A DNA stretch of 64,000 bases, taken from contig JBBPFI010000002.1 of assembly GCA_037974965.1 (NCBI GenBank), positions 2,852,001 through 2,916,000 of the forward strand, in the 5' to 3' direction. Shown one piece after another: positions 11,226 to 23,597 of the stretch (positions are counted from its first letter, which is position 1; every line of letters starts with the position of its first letter). The notes beneath the pieces are model-generated. The model was not told the DNA's origin, did not search any database, and worked only from the letters and a program-made list of their open reading frames with translations. This DNA is from Dacryopinax spathularia. Taxonomy: Eukaryota > Basidiomycota > Dacrymycetes > Dacrymycetales > Dacrymycetaceae. A program made the translations under genes and the position numbers.

Positions 11226-11579
11226 CCTGCCTGCCTCCCCTCCCTGCTCAATATTCTGGCTTAGGCGCACTGAGTGGCAGGAGTGGACGAGGAGAGCGCG
11301 TCGAAGACGATGGGAAGGACGTTGAGGACGAGAAACACGAGTGGCGCGTCTGTCGGCGTTTACTTTCAACGCTACACAGAGTTATCTCCGAATATTTTGC
11401 CCCGTTATCTCCGTAACTCATATCGCCGAGAACCCTTGTAATCGATCGGCCGACCCGAATTTCCGTGTCATCAACACGTCCGCTCCTCCCAAAGGCAGCC
11501 GCGAGCATACAGCTTGCTATAGTACCCCTTGCCTGCTGTCTGTGTATCCTCTCCGTTGAACGCGCGGAGAGAAGGCAGA
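11226..11579. promoter_or_regulatory. Shared divergent promoter, taf6 / SAM carrier
   Basis: These 354 bp between the start codons of two divergent genes must contain both promoters. No clear TATA box or other recognisable site is seen. Confidence 0.45.
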
Positions 11580-12814
11580 ATGGAGCCCGACCTTGCGATC
11601 CCCCGACCAGCGCCCTCCTTCTCCCAAGCACTCATCGTGCGTCCCCCCTTTGTTTCCCATTAAGCAGATGCTAATACAAGGCCCCGCCTGTGCCTAGGCA
11701 GGAGCCCTAGCGGGTACATCAGTCGACCTACTCTTCTTTCCTATCGATACCCTCAAAACACGCCTGCAATCACAGCAAGGGTTCTGGAGAGCGGGAGGGT
11801 TTGGGGGGATATACAGGGGTGTGGGGAGTGTCGTTGTGGGCAGTGCGCCGGGTGGTGAGTCCATCTTCCTTGCTCGCTCTTCCCCCTTTCTTCCACTCCA
11901 TTCCATTTAATTTGAATTGGAAGGTTGCACAAGTCGGTTGAGTTGACTGATTGCGGTATTTAGCCGCGGCGTTCTTCGTCACATACGAGCAATTCAAGTC
12001 CCTCCTACCGCAAATCCCGTTCCTCTCGTCCGAATCAGCAGCTCCAGCCCGGCACATAATAGCCGCCTCACTCGGAGAAGTCGCCGCATGTCTTATACGA
12101 GTACCGACGGAGGTGGTCAAGTCCGCCGCTCAGACCAATGTGTACGCTGAGATGGCGGGGCTGAAGGCTGCCGCTGGCGAGGCAGCAGGAGCTGGAACGG
12201 GGGCAGGGCAGAGAGTGGGGAGCTGGAGGAGCGCGGGGATGCTGTGGAAGACGGAGGGGGTGAGGGGGTTTTATAAGGGGTTCGGGATAACAGTAGCGCG
12301 AGAGGTACGCTACCCCTTTCCCATTTCTTCTCTCGCTCTGGGCACCGTCAGCTTACCCGCGGTCGTAGATCCCATTCACATCAATCCAATTCCCGCTGTA
12401 CGAATACGTCAAACTCCAAATTCGTCACTGGACAGGTCGACAGCCATACGCGGGCGAAGCGGCGCTGTGTGGGAGCATAGCGGGCGGTGTAGCAGCAGCA
12501 GTGACGACCCCGCTAGACGTAGCAAAGACAAGGGTTATGCTAGAGCTCAGAGTACGCCTACCTCCTCCTTCACCTTTTGATTCCCTGCCTGGAGGCTTGC
12601 TTCCCAGCAAGATATTGATGGGATATTATAGGGCACGGGAGAGAGCAGACCGAAGACGAATATCTATAACCGGCTCCTTCAGATCCATGCGCAGGAAGGT
12701 ACAAGGGCGTTGTTTGCGGGTGTCGTTCCGCGGACGCTGTGGATCTCTGCGGGCGGGGCTGTCTTTCTGGGGGTATATGAATGGGCGGTGGAGCTACAAA
12801 TGGGGAGGAGGTAG
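11580..12814 (+). CDS. pet8: Mitochondrial S-adenosylmethionine carrier (Pet8/SLC25A26-like)
   Basis: Five exons (11580-11636, 11698-11854, 11964-12304, 12369-12551, 12632-12814) give 306 residues with three mitochondrial-carrier repeats. The signature motifs are [26 protein letters not shown] and [13 protein letters not shown]. The SAM-carrier character shows in [20 protein letters not shown] at the N-terminus, the R-V-P-x-E second motif, and [20 protein letters not shown] near the C-terminus. It imports SAM into the matrix for methylation of rRNA, tRNA, lipoate and ubiquinone precursors. An Ala/Gly-rich insert lies in the second repeat. The second intron is longer than usual (109 nt). The divergent partner is taf6. 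Confidence 0.9.
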
Positions 12815-13465
12815 CGGACGAAAGTCGGTGGGCGGCGCAGAGGGTAGCATGAGAGAGGAGTATCGTATAGCGGTGATGTAATGAGCCTCGAATGAGCCAA
12901 GGGAGTTCAGAGGTAGAGACGATAGATTGCGGCGTTAGCGATAATACTAAAAGCCGTTATGGCCGATCTATCTCATTCCTGTAGCTTGGCAGTTCCCCCT
13001 GCCCTCTGCACGGTCAACGACTCACATAGGTTTCACGCCGTCCACCATCAGCCAAGGTCTACTTATTGCCAGTCTATTCATCTGTTATCTACTCACGACG
13101 ACTGTACCACGGATATAAGCACCGGTCTGTGGAATGTCGAGGAATACAGTCGCGCTGCGCGTCGCGTGGACCGCGTCGGGCTGGCCAGGCACCGGGCGAC
13201 GACGAGCATGCGGGGAATGGCACATCACCGAACTCGGCGTTCTCACGATGCGTTTGCACTTCTTTTCCTGCTTTCTCTTGTCTTGTCTTGCTCTATTCGG
13301 CGGGGTGGGAGGCCGCAGTCCAACGTCAAGGACGGCTTGAGAAGAGAGAGGACAGACGAGGAGTCTATCAGCTGAAATTGGGATAGAGCAGCATACTTCT
13401 ATATCCATACATACGTCTGCGCAACAACCGGTACCCTGGCTACGACCTAGCTCGAGGTGAACAAC
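12815..13465. other. Intergenic, upstream of the ABC transporter
   Basis: This is 650 bp between the SAM-carrier stop and the ABC-transporter start. Small overlapping frames occur on both strands but none resembles a protein family. Near 13265-13290 there is a short CTTGT/CTTTC-rich run. It presumably holds the transporter promoter and leader. Confidence 0.5.
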
Positions 13466-16400
13466 ATGTCCGAGCTGGACGCGCTCGAGCGCCTGCTTGC
13501 GCGAGTTTCGCTCTCGGCGCTCGGGGCACACCGCCTTGAAGGGGATGAGGGCTGCTCGCTCCGCTCAACCTTGCTCGACCCGCGACTGATACCGGCGTAC
13601 GCGTCTGCCGTCTCCCTCCTCCTGCTAGTGGCGACTGCACTGTCAACTGGGCATTCCGAGCCGACGTTCCCGCAGACCGGTCCCAACCAGCGGGGAGTGC
13701 GAGAGAGGATCAATGAGTGGGTAAAGGAGCGGGGAGGATGGGTCATATATGCGTTCAACCTCGCGCGTGTACTGGGTACCACCGCTTTGGTGGGACTCAC
13801 CGTAGCTGCGGTGACGATGTCCGCTCAACCGAGAGGAGGATTGTTGAACGGGCTGGCGGCGCAGATCCCGATCGGTGGTGGGAGGAGATGGGACGGGATG
13901 TGGGATTGCACGGGGAAGGCGGAAGTGGGGCTGTTAGTTGGTTATGTGCGTGCACGATTACGCTTTGTTCCATCAGAGAGGCTAATGCGGCGAAATAGGC
14001 CTATGCTGGTGTACTGTCGCTTCTTGCAGTCACCTTGAAAGGCCCTGTCCGATCGGCCTGCTCCTTCCACGCTTCATGGATTCTCTTCATCCAGTTCCTC
14101 GTCTTCTTCTGGCGCAACGTCCTCCCCCTTACAACCTTCAACGGACATCCAGCCGATGAGTCGGTCCAGTGGTTGCTGTGGGCCAGAGGCTCCCTCCTCG
14201 CCGTCGTAGGACTTGTGATACCGGCGCTCGTACCGCGCCAATACGTCCCCTTCGACCCCGCCCACCCCGCGCCCAACCCAGCACCCGAACAAACCGCCTC
14301 CATCCTCAGCTTCATCTTCTTCGTATTCATGGACCCTGTCGTCTTCGCTGCCTGGCGTGTCCCTCAACTGCCATACGAAGCACTTCCCCCTCTGCCAGAC
14401 GCAGACTGGAGCGACAACCTCCGCCTACGAGCAATCGACGTGCTCGACCCTGTTCGGCGTCGGGAGATGGGCAAAAGGCCGCTGCATCTCTTCTTCGGCC
14501 TTCTGCACGTCTTTCGCTGGGAGTATATGCGCGTCGCCTGCCTCTTGATTCTGGAAGTGCTGGGCCGGTTCCTAGGTCCGATCGGCATCAATCGTCTTCT
14601 GACATATATGGAACGGCGCGGACAGGAGCAGGAAGAAGAAGAGATAGTGCGTCCCTGGGTCTGGGTGCTGTTGATCTTCCTCTCTCCTGCGCTCAATATG
14701 TTGGCCCTCAACCTGAGGGTATTTCTTACGACCCGGATGGTCGTCCAGGTCGAGAGTATCTTGGTGCAGGTCATCTTTGAGCATGCGCTCAGGGTGAGGA
14801 TCACGGATGATTCGGCGATTTCTGGCTCGCCTGCTTCGACGTCAACGGCCGAGTCGCTGGAGCCCGGTGCATCGGGAAGGGAATCTGCGACACTGGTCGA
14901 TACTGAGGGGAATGCCGATGAAAGTAGCCCTGCTTCTTCGTCCTCCACGTCTCCGCAACCTACGCTGAATGGGTCGAAGAAGGGCAAAGAATCTCTGACG
15001 ACCGAGGGCGGCGAGAGCACGAACAAGGAACCAGATTCAGTCGCTCCCCCGCCTTCAGCCAAAGCTACGCATCTGGCAGGGAAGATCAACAACATGTTCG
15101 GGACAGATATCGGCAACATCATCGACGGGCGCGATTTCCTCCATATGTTCCTTGACGCCCCTCTCGAAGTACTGCTCTGCATGTGGTTCCTCTGGGTAAT
15201 CCTTTCGTGGGCCGCGGTGGTCGGCATGCTGTTTATGCTGATCACCTTGCCAATACCTGGCTTGCTGGCAGGGAGGATCCAAGATGCGCAGAGGAAGCTG
15301 ATGCAGAAGACGGACCTGAGGGTTCAGGCGGTAACCGAGTGTAAGTCGTTCCGCTTGCTGAGGAAGGTCATGCTAATCAACAGCCGTTTCTCGCAGCCCT
15401 GGGCATCATCCGTATGATCAAGATGTTTGGATGGGAGCCGCTCGTCAGGAAGCAGATTGGATCGGTACGGGACGAGGAACTGCGTTACATGCGCCTCCGC
15501 AAGTTTCTGACCACTTTCAACAATAACATCAGGTTAGTCCTTCGGATGTTATGAATGGTGCCGTACTGACCATCGCGTGAATAGCGGCCTCCTTCCAATG
15601 ATAACGATGATCATCACCTTCGCGTTCTACGTGGGTTTCTCCCTTGTGCCGTCTTCGAGACTGGTGTTTATAGCAGCCATCCACAGACTCTGGTCATGGG
15701 CAAACCACTTGATGGTACGGCTCGACCGCTCTCGTAAAACGCTGTCTCTCATACCACGGACCAGCTGCGAGGGTCTTCTCAAGCATCCCTGTCTTTGACA
15801 CATTGCGGCAAGATATGATGTTGGCCATGCCCATGTTGACTGATGTCATCAACGGTGCGACGCTCTTCATTACACTAGAGCTTTATCTAAGGGCACTATA
15901 GCCAAGGTATCGCTTGACCGGATTACAGATTTCCTCAAATCCGTGAGCTGTCCTCTCCTAATCGAGTGACTCTTCACCCTTACCTCGCACTTAGAGCCAG
16001 CTTCTGGACCGATTCCGCCCACAAACACCTGAACGTGATGTGGTACCAGCTTCTTCTCCGGAGAACAACGTCATTGGATTCCATAAGGCCTCATTTACCT
16101 GGGTGGAACCTACAGACGGCGCTGTCCAGGCTGGTCAGCGCAACTTCCGCCTGCAAATTGATGAGCTAATCTTCAAGAATGCACAAATCAACGTGATCGT
16201 CGGGTATGAATCCACATGACTTTTCTGGGCGGACTCCTTCATATTAATGTGGTGTAGACCTACTGGGTGTGGGAAGACATCAATTCTCATGGCACTACTG
16301 GGCGAGATGCACTATCAACCTCTCGGCGTCGATTCGTGGTTCAGCCTGCCGCGGCAGGGGGGCATTGCCTATGCCGCACAGGAATCCTGGGTTCAGAATG

Positions 16401-19400
16401 ACACGATCAAGGTAAGCTACCCTCGAATAATCCACGTACGTGTTCTCATTGAGGTGCAGGCAAACATATTGCTCGGCAACACATACGATGAGGAGCGATA
16501 CAAGAAAGGTTTGTCCATTTCAGTATCGCAAGGATCAGCATCCAATTTATATGCATAGTCATCTACCAATGCGGTCTTGAGCCGGATCTTGCGATGTTCA
16601 CTGCGGGAGACGACAGTGAGGTGCGTTTGTCCAGGCAACAAGGCTTGTCCAGATTTTCATGTGCTTGATACAGGTCGGCGAGCGCGGTCTTACTCTGTCC
16701 GGTGGCCAAAAGGCGAGATAAACGACTACTATATCCTCCGTCGCGTCTTATCATTGCTTCTAGGCGCGCGTTACACTTGCCAGGGCCATCTACTCTCCGG
16801 CTCAGACCCTTCTTCTCGACGACATCCTGTCTGCCTTGGATGTGCACACAGCACGTTGGGTCATCGACAAGTGTCTACAGGGCGATCTCATCCGTGGGCG
16901 AACCGTGCTGCTTGTTGTGAGTAAATCGTGCGGCTGCCGGTTCCAAAAGCACTGAACCTCACGCCAGACGCACGCGGTTGCGCTTGCAGCACCAATTGCT
17001 GCGAACGTGATTTCTGTTAGCCCACATGGCCGCATCGTCAGCCAAGGCCCTCTGGAGGCTGGTCTTCGAATAGATGGAGTGCTTCGAAGTGAACTAGCAC
17101 AGAGCGAGACTGCAGTGACTTCTGCTGAGACGCTACACGCCGACGAACAGAAGCCTACGGCGGAGAAGAGCGCCGAAGGTCAGCTCATTGTCAAAGAGGA
17201 AATGGCGGAGGGACGGATTAGATGGGCGTCAGGTACCGGAAAGCCCAAACAGCTTGTGATATGACTCCTGATTCTCCTAGTGGCATTGCTCACTGATGCC
17301 TTCGGTGGTCCTCTCTATTGGCTTGCCCTTTCCAGCGCGTATGGCTTAGGCCTGGCATGTAGCATAGGGTGCAGCAGTTTCCGCTCTTTACTTGAATTGC
17401 AGTCGCTCATCTACTCCTGTAGCGGTACTTGATGGTTAGGGTACTGGTCTTCAGCCTATGAACACCCCAAGGGTGCGGTGCATGTCGTCTTGTGAGTCGC
17501 ACCACCGACGATCTGTCCCGTTTGCTGATACAAGTTCGAGCTACCTGGCCGTTTTCACCGGTATCGTCTTCTTACAGGATATCACTTGGCTTGTCGCAGG
17601 CACGTTCCACGCTCACATGAGCGTCAAGGCCTGTCGTCGTATTCACGATGCGCTCTGCGAAAGTGTTCTTGGGTCAACTCTGCGTTGGATTGATACTACG
17701 CCCGTGGGAAGGATCGTGTCGAGATTCACGCAAGTGAGCATGCCGCGTCCATTCGTATAGCCGCGGCTGAGATAATTTTATCAGGACATTCGAGAGATTG
17801 ACGGGCCGCTTACGGGTCTTATACCAGGGCTTGTCGAGCAGACGAGTTTGTCGATATTCGCGGCTACTCGTACTCGTCTGACCGGAAGCAGTGTATCTCG
17901 TCGTGAAGTTCCTCGTCGTCATCGTTGTCTCGCCAGTATTTAGCGTCCCAGGACTTGTTATCGTCGTGTTGGGCGTCACTCTAGGGCAGATATATATCGC
18001 CGCTCAGATGTGCGTAAAGGTGAGCAATTTGCACTTGGGCGAGGGGCCAGTTGACCTGGACTGGACCATCAGCGGCTGCGGTCAAATTGGCGCTCGCCCA
18101 TGTACAACCACCTCAATGCCGCCGTGGCTGGGCTAGGTGAGTATACCCGGTTGGAAGCTCGTTCACCTGTTCTGATTCTCCTCTCTCAGTCTCTGTTCGT
18201 GCCTATGGCGCTGAGGAATCATTCAAAGCCGAGCTGAGGAAGCGTGCGGACGCATATGCGCGACCTTCACGAACGTTCTACAACTTGAATAGGTAATGTT
18301 TCCAACGATGATCTCACCTAGTGTCTAACTTGGCTCCAGATGGATCAATACGAGAGCCGACCTCCTGGGAGCGGCGTTCTCGTCAGGCCTGGCCGCATAT
18401 CTGCTTTACGTTAGAGAAAATATTGGTGCGAGCATGACCGGAGTATGTCCAAGCCCTTCCAGCATGCGATGTTCATCTTCTGACATGGGCTGCAGTTCAG
18501 TGTACGAGCTTGTGCTCTAGCCTCGGCGACAAAGATTTGACCTTGTTTATAGCTGACAATGGCGATCGAGTTCTCATCAATGATACTCTGGTGGGTCCGG
18601 TTGGTCAACACAGCCGAAGTATCCACAAACAGGTTCGTCCAGTCCCTCTGATCTGTCCATGACTGTCTCTGAGACATAATGCTATACAGCCTGGAGCGCA
18701 TCCGTGACTATCTGGTCATCGAGCACGAGCCTCCAACGACGGAGAAAGGGAAGCCTCCAGCGTACTGGCCTGCATCTGGAGCTCTCAGAGTGGTGAATCT
18801 TTCCGCTAGGTACGGGCTTTCTGATGGTTAGGAGCAAATGCAAACTGTTCACATCGCTGTCCAGGTACTCACACGATGGGCCGTTGGTGCTGCAAGACAT
18901 CTCCTTCGAGATCAAGTCCGGTGAACGCATCGGGATCGGTATTTCTCTCCCTAACTTCTGTAATCGTAGTCTGAACGTTGTCTAGTGGGTCGCACGGGAA
19001 GCGGCAAGTCCTCGCTTGCTCTCGCCCTCCTCCGACTTATACCAACTTCCGGAAAAGTATACCTCGACGGGCTGGATACCTCTGAGCTGAACCTCGACGC
19101 ACTGCGAAAGAACGCAGGCATAATTCCGCAAGAGCCGACTCTCATTTCAGGCACGTTGCGGTCCAACCTGAATCCATATTCCGAACACGACGACGCAACG
19201 CTGTACGCTGCACTCCGCGCCACCGGCCTCCTCACAGAAGTAGAGGGAGGCAGAGCGGCCAGCGGCGAGAACCTGACAACGGACACGCCCATCTCCCACG
19301 CCGGGTCCAACTTCTCCGTCGGCCAGCGTCAGCTCATCGCCCTATCCCGGGCTATAATCCGGCGCACGAGAGTGCTCATTCTGGACGAAGCGACCGCCTC

Positions 19401-19829
19401 TGTCGACCATGAGACGGACGCGCTCATCCAGCGCTCGATACGGACGGAACTGGAGGGCGTGACGGTCATCACGATTGCGCATCGGTTGGGGAGCGTGATG
19501 GACTATGATAGGATTATGGGTATGTCACTTGCTCCCTCTCTCACTTCTCTCACTTCCTCACTTGTCTCACTTTCTCGCTCTCTGGCTCTCTTGTTTGATA
19601 TCTCCTCCCGCTTTGCTGGAGGGAAGAGGAATCTTTGGAAGGGTCACCGGGGGCTGATTAGGTTGCTGCAGTGCTCGACGCGGGCAGACTGGTCGAATTG
19701 GATACCCCCGTGAAGTTGTTGAGGGACGAGAAGAGCTATTTTAGGGCTTTGGTTGAGGGGAGTGGGGATAGGGAGAAGTTGGTTAGGATCGCGGAGGAGA
19801 AGGCTCAATCTGGCAGTATTGGCTCCTAA
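13466..19829 (+). CDS. ABCC-type (MRP-like) full ABC transporter, about 27 introns
   Basis: The layout is TMD0-TMD1-NBD1-TMD2-NBD2. The N-terminus has about five hydrophobic segments before TMD1 ([18 protein letters not shown] onward). A Ser/Thr-rich insert (about 14810-15070) interrupts TMD1. NBD1 has Walker A PTGCGKT (from 16259), signature LSGGQ, Walker B TLLLDD and a TH switch. NBD2 has GRTGSGKSS (from 18988), signature FSVGQRQ, Walker [13 protein letters not shown] and switch AHR. The protein is about 1,500 residues and fits fungal vacuolar or plasma-membrane conjugate and bile-acid pumps (Ybt1/Vmr1/Nft1 group); the substrate is unknown. One intron (16713-16763) uses a GC donor. Near 17357-17440 the join into [11 protein letters not shown] needs an 81-nt intron and is the least certain. 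Introns are concentrated after 15340. Both nucleotide sites look complete, so it is probably functional. Confidence 0.85.
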
Positions 19830-20458
19830 TCCTATTCCCAGGGAAGACGTAACTACATAGGAGGTGCGTAAGAGGGACAACGCGTTGTATTGTGGGCTTG
19901 GGAAGTTCTGCACAGAAAAGTCAACCCTCTAATCGTCCCTCTTTCCACCTCAAGCCGCTATCCAACCCGCCCGTTTCCCACCCCGCACTCATCCCTCATC
20001 ACCACTCCTCCCTCCGATCCCCATCCGCTGGCAGGGCTGATGACGCCCTCCCCCCGCGCCAACATATCCGCAACAAACACGCTTTTATTGATCGATGACG
20101 TACGCCTTTCGTCAGAACCAGCCAAACAGCCTCCGTTTCGGTCCCTTACGTCTTTCGCTGCCTTCTTCAGCGCTCATCAGACCCCGCCTTTTTTGGGACC
20201 CTGGCGATCGACGCGAATGAGCGGGAGGTGACGAACATGCCAAACCACGCTAGTTCGAGGGCTGGTGGGCGGGGGGCTTGGCTCAAATACCGCTGCGGGG
20301 GGATGGGGAGGATGCGTCTTGCAGCTTTTCCCGTCCTTGCCTTGTGTGAGACAGTGCTTGTGCGCCTTATAACCATCGACCTCGCGACTCAGGCTACCGT
20401 CTAACAGCGACATCGACATCGACATCGACACAACACACGAGAGTAGTTCACGACCAAG
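19830..20458. other. Intergenic, upstream of the PalI/Sur7 gene
   Basis: This is 629 bp without a recognisable gene. A short hexamer run of CGACAT units lies at about 20408-20431, within some 30-50 bp of the next start codon and so probably in the leader. The rest is GC-rich promoter-like sequence. Confidence 0.5.
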
Positions 20459-21304
20459 ATGGCACGGTGAGCCCTTCTCCGCGCCTCTGGAGGAGGATAG
20501 TATGCTGATAAGCGTTTGTGTGTAACAGCGTCTTCTGCATCCCGGGGATAATCATCCTCCTCTGCGCGCTCGTCCTCTCCATCATCGTCACCATCTCCCT
20601 CCCCTCAATCCACACACTCGACATCGCCCGCGTCGACTTCCACTCGGGCCTGGGGACAGTCACGAATGCTCCGTCGAACGTAGCAGGAGAAATGAGGTAC
20701 GGCATCTGGGGCTACTGCTACCAGACAGCGACGACGAGCGGGTTTGACTGCGTGCATACCGGGCATGGGTATACCGTTACGGTTACGAACCAGTCTGGCG
20801 GGTCGGAGACGATCGGGGCGAGCTGGACGAGAGGGCTCGCGGTGCATGCAGTTGCGTGCGTCGTGACGGGCATCGCGTTCCTTCTCTCCTTCAGCGAGCA
20901 CGTCACCGTCACTCTGTACGTCCCTCTCTCCTCTTCCCCCCAGTTCCTTCAAGCATATACTGACTGTATGCGGGCGTAGTGTCGCCTCTCTCGTCTCATT
21001 CCTCGCGGCCCTCCTGACCCTCATCGCCTTCGCATGCGACATCGCCCTCTTCGCATGGGTCAAGCACCAGATGTCCAACCTCAACATCAGCGAGTCCACC
21101 TACCCCGGGCCGGCATTCTGGATCACCCTCGTGACGTTCATCCTCCTCCTCCTGGCGGGATGCACGGTCTGCTTCGGCCACAGAAGGGAGCGTTACGCGC
21201 GGGGTGATGTGCCGACGGGCGGGGCGTACGGGGGGTACAGGATGGGAGGAGTGCCCTTCTGGAGGAGGCAGCAGACGAAGATTAGGCCTACTGCTGTGGC
21301 TTAA
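20459..21304 (+). CDS. PalI/Rim9/Sur7-family four-TM membrane protein
   Basis: Exons 20459-20466, 20529-20915 and 20980-21304 give 239 residues. The first exon is only 8 nt (ATG GCA CG). The membrane topology is four segments: residues 6-28 (FCIPGIIILLCALVLSII...), about 128-148, about 155-180 and about 197-217. The first extracellular loop contains RYGIWGYCYQ, the W-G-x-C motif typical of the SUR7/PalI family. These proteins sit in eisosome or plasma-membrane domains, or sense alkaline pH in the Rim pathway. Which subgroup applies cannot be settled from sequence alone. The short tail is Gly/Tyr/Arg-rich and cytoplasmic. Confidence 0.85.
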
Positions 21305-21894
21305 ACCAGCGTTGAGTTGAAGGAGAACGGACTGAGCTGCGGTGATTAATGAGAGAGGGGATGATATCTTTCTGCATACACGAGCTTTTATTACTACCTG
21401 GCCTTTTCTGATGGTCGCTATACAGTTTCCTTTCTATTGCCTCGCGCGACTGTTGACGTTCTCAGACGATGTAATGATCATTTTATTTGCCCGCAAGTCC
21501 AAGGTTTTCCAGTTTCACCGCAATGAAAAGCCAGCTGATATTGTGGAAGTCTACAATCGGCGCATACACGCATGCTAGTCCGCGCTACGCTCTTCAACAA
21601 CTCCCTAGTATCTATCCACGGTCATACTTGCATACGACAGGCCCCGCAGCAGACAATAGACGCCGGGGTTGCGAATGCGCGGCGCTGCACTGCTCCGTCC
21701 CTCTTCTCATCTGCCCCTTCTCCGATCTCCGCAGTCCCATATGGCCTCCCCGCGATGAACAGCATGACACCCTCCTAACCCGTACAGTATCACAACCTCC
21801 TCTCCTCCCTCCTGCTCTCCTCCCCCCTGCTCCCCTGCCTCCCCTGCTCCCTAAAGACAAGCCCAACCAACCACATATAAACCAATCAACCAAA
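21305..21894. other. Intergenic, CT-rich before the next gene
   Basis: 590 bp. A strongly pyrimidine-rich tract of CTCC/CCTG units runs from about 21795 to 21855, shortly before the next ATG, as often seen in fungal promoters and leaders. No coding or RNA feature is recognised. Confidence 0.5.
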
Positions 21895-23545
21895 TGGACC
21901 CGCTCACGATCCTCTCCTCCCTCTACACACTCGCCACCACCCTCCAAAGTTGGCTCGACGCCTGTGCCCTCCAAGCCGAGGAACTCCAGATTCTCTCGCT
22001 CAGCGTACTGTACGTCGGATCGGGGCTGTCCTAGCGCCCCTTCAGGAGGAAGGGGTGGGGAGGAGAGTGGGGGAGGGGGCGATGGGTTGTGATGGGTTGT
22101 TTGAGAGGGCTTAGGGAAGCGCCAGCGAGGACAAGGGAACACCTCCTCTTGCTTGATGCAGGGCAGCAGCTGCGCTCCGCTTCGTCCGCCAATCTCGAGG
22201 GAGGCTCGCCTGGCCCTTCAGCGGCGGGAGCTGTTGGCGCCGCAGCGCAGGAGGAGCGAGGGCGGGGAAAGAAGTCATCTTAGAGCGCATATCCGATTTC
22301 CTTCGCCCTGCCGACGTGGTCAAGAGGATGGGGAAGGACGAACGACAGCTGACGAACCGGCTTGGGCTGGTCTTGTTCGCTATTACCGCGCAGAGCTTTT
22401 TGGATGCTCCCTCCAGCGGCGGCTCAGGGAATGCTCAGGCTGGGCAGGAACAAGGGGAGGGGAGGGCGAGGGGGAGATCGTGTTGGCCGGGGTGGGGAAT
22501 CGGGAGATCAGGGAGTTTTGGAGGGATTATGTGGGCGCTAAGGTCTGTCTTTCCCTGTCTTTACCCCGCGTCGAGGGGAGTTGATGTGGGTATGTGCAGA
22601 TCGTGTGTGTCCCTCCAACAGCTTGTATATCCTCGGTCAAAGCGTGGTATAAGTCCGGCCTCTCAGATACGACACGCAACCACCTTCTTCTTCGGTTGGA
22701 CGAATACGGCGTAGGAGGGATCACACCAGCCAGCCTGGAATCCCTAGCGGGCCAGAAAAGCCTGCGGGAAGTGTTGGATGGGTTCAAGCAGCAGAGTATG
22801 TCCTTCTCCCCCTTACTCCTGCTTTCGCTGACTAACATGTGTACCGGCAGATAAGACATCCCACCAACTATCAACCCGAACATCAACCGCTCCGAGCAGG
22901 ACACGACGCTTCCCCGGTCCATCGCTCCCGGCTTATACTGAGTGGCCGGACTTACCGCTCCTGATTTGGGTGGACGACAACTCCGCGAACAACGTCCACG
23001 AAGTCCGATACGCAAGGTCGCTGGGGGTGACGGTGATCGAGATCCCGTCTACGGCGCTTGCGACAGCGTGGTTTGCCGCGAATAACGGTATGTCCTGCTT
23101 GCTCGCTTGGGGGTTCGGAATGCAGAGGTCTGATGGTGCGTTGGTAGAGTTCGTTAGGGCGAACGATACGGCCGCACACATTCGGGTGATCTCCGATTGT
23201 GCGCGATACGAATCCGAATCCCTGCCCTCCTCTCGCCCCACCAACCGCCCCACCGCACACTCCAACCAGGCAACGAACGACAATAATACTAACTACAACT
23301 ACCTCAACCCCTCCGCCGGCGAACATATCCTCCGCTACCTCCGCGGGCGTCAATACCTCCTCCCCGTGCTTGTCTACTGCTCCAACCGCGGCAATCCCCA
23401 AACGCGGTACGTCCAGGAATACGAGAATGCGGGGAGCTGCTGTAGTCCGAGGGTTGTGAGAAGGTATATTGAGGCGCTTTGGAGGGGGAAGGTGGATGCG
23501 GAGTGGAGGGGGTTTTGGGCTAATAGGGGGTCGGTGGTGCCGTGA
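21895..23545 (+). CDS. Unknown protein with C-terminal receiver-like (Rossmann/flavodoxin-type) domain; N-terminal frame uncertain
   Basis: The first exon begins MDPLTILSSLYTLATTLQSW, a helical start seen in fungal STAND-type N-terminal regions. From about 22505 the frame is clear: EFWRDYVGAK, intron 22544-22600, a helical part with ASLESLAGQKSLREVLDGF, two more introns, then an alternating beta/alpha domain. That domain has PLLIWVDDNSANN (acidic pair after strand 1), RYARSLGVTVIEI, AHIRVISDCARYE, AGEHILRYLRG, LPVLVYC and AGSCCSPRVVRRYIEALW. The order of motifs resembles response-regulator receiver domains (Asp pair, central Asp, late strand and switch helix). Between exon 1 and 22500 the plausible coding segments (for example ILERISDFLRPADVVKRM at about 22277) lie in different frames that ordinary introns do not join. 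The gene may be misassembled, very unusually spliced, or decaying. Function unknown. Confidence 0.55.
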
Positions 23546-23597
23546 ATCAACTCATCAGACCTCACCCGCTCCACTGTCCTATCTGTGACGAGCGGCG

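Noticed and set aside
17357-17460. Possible frame break in the ABC transporter between the two halves
   Set aside because: An 81-nt intron (GTAGCA...GGTTAG) joins the TMD2 segments in frame, and both nucleotide-binding domains are complete, so a pseudogene is not supported.
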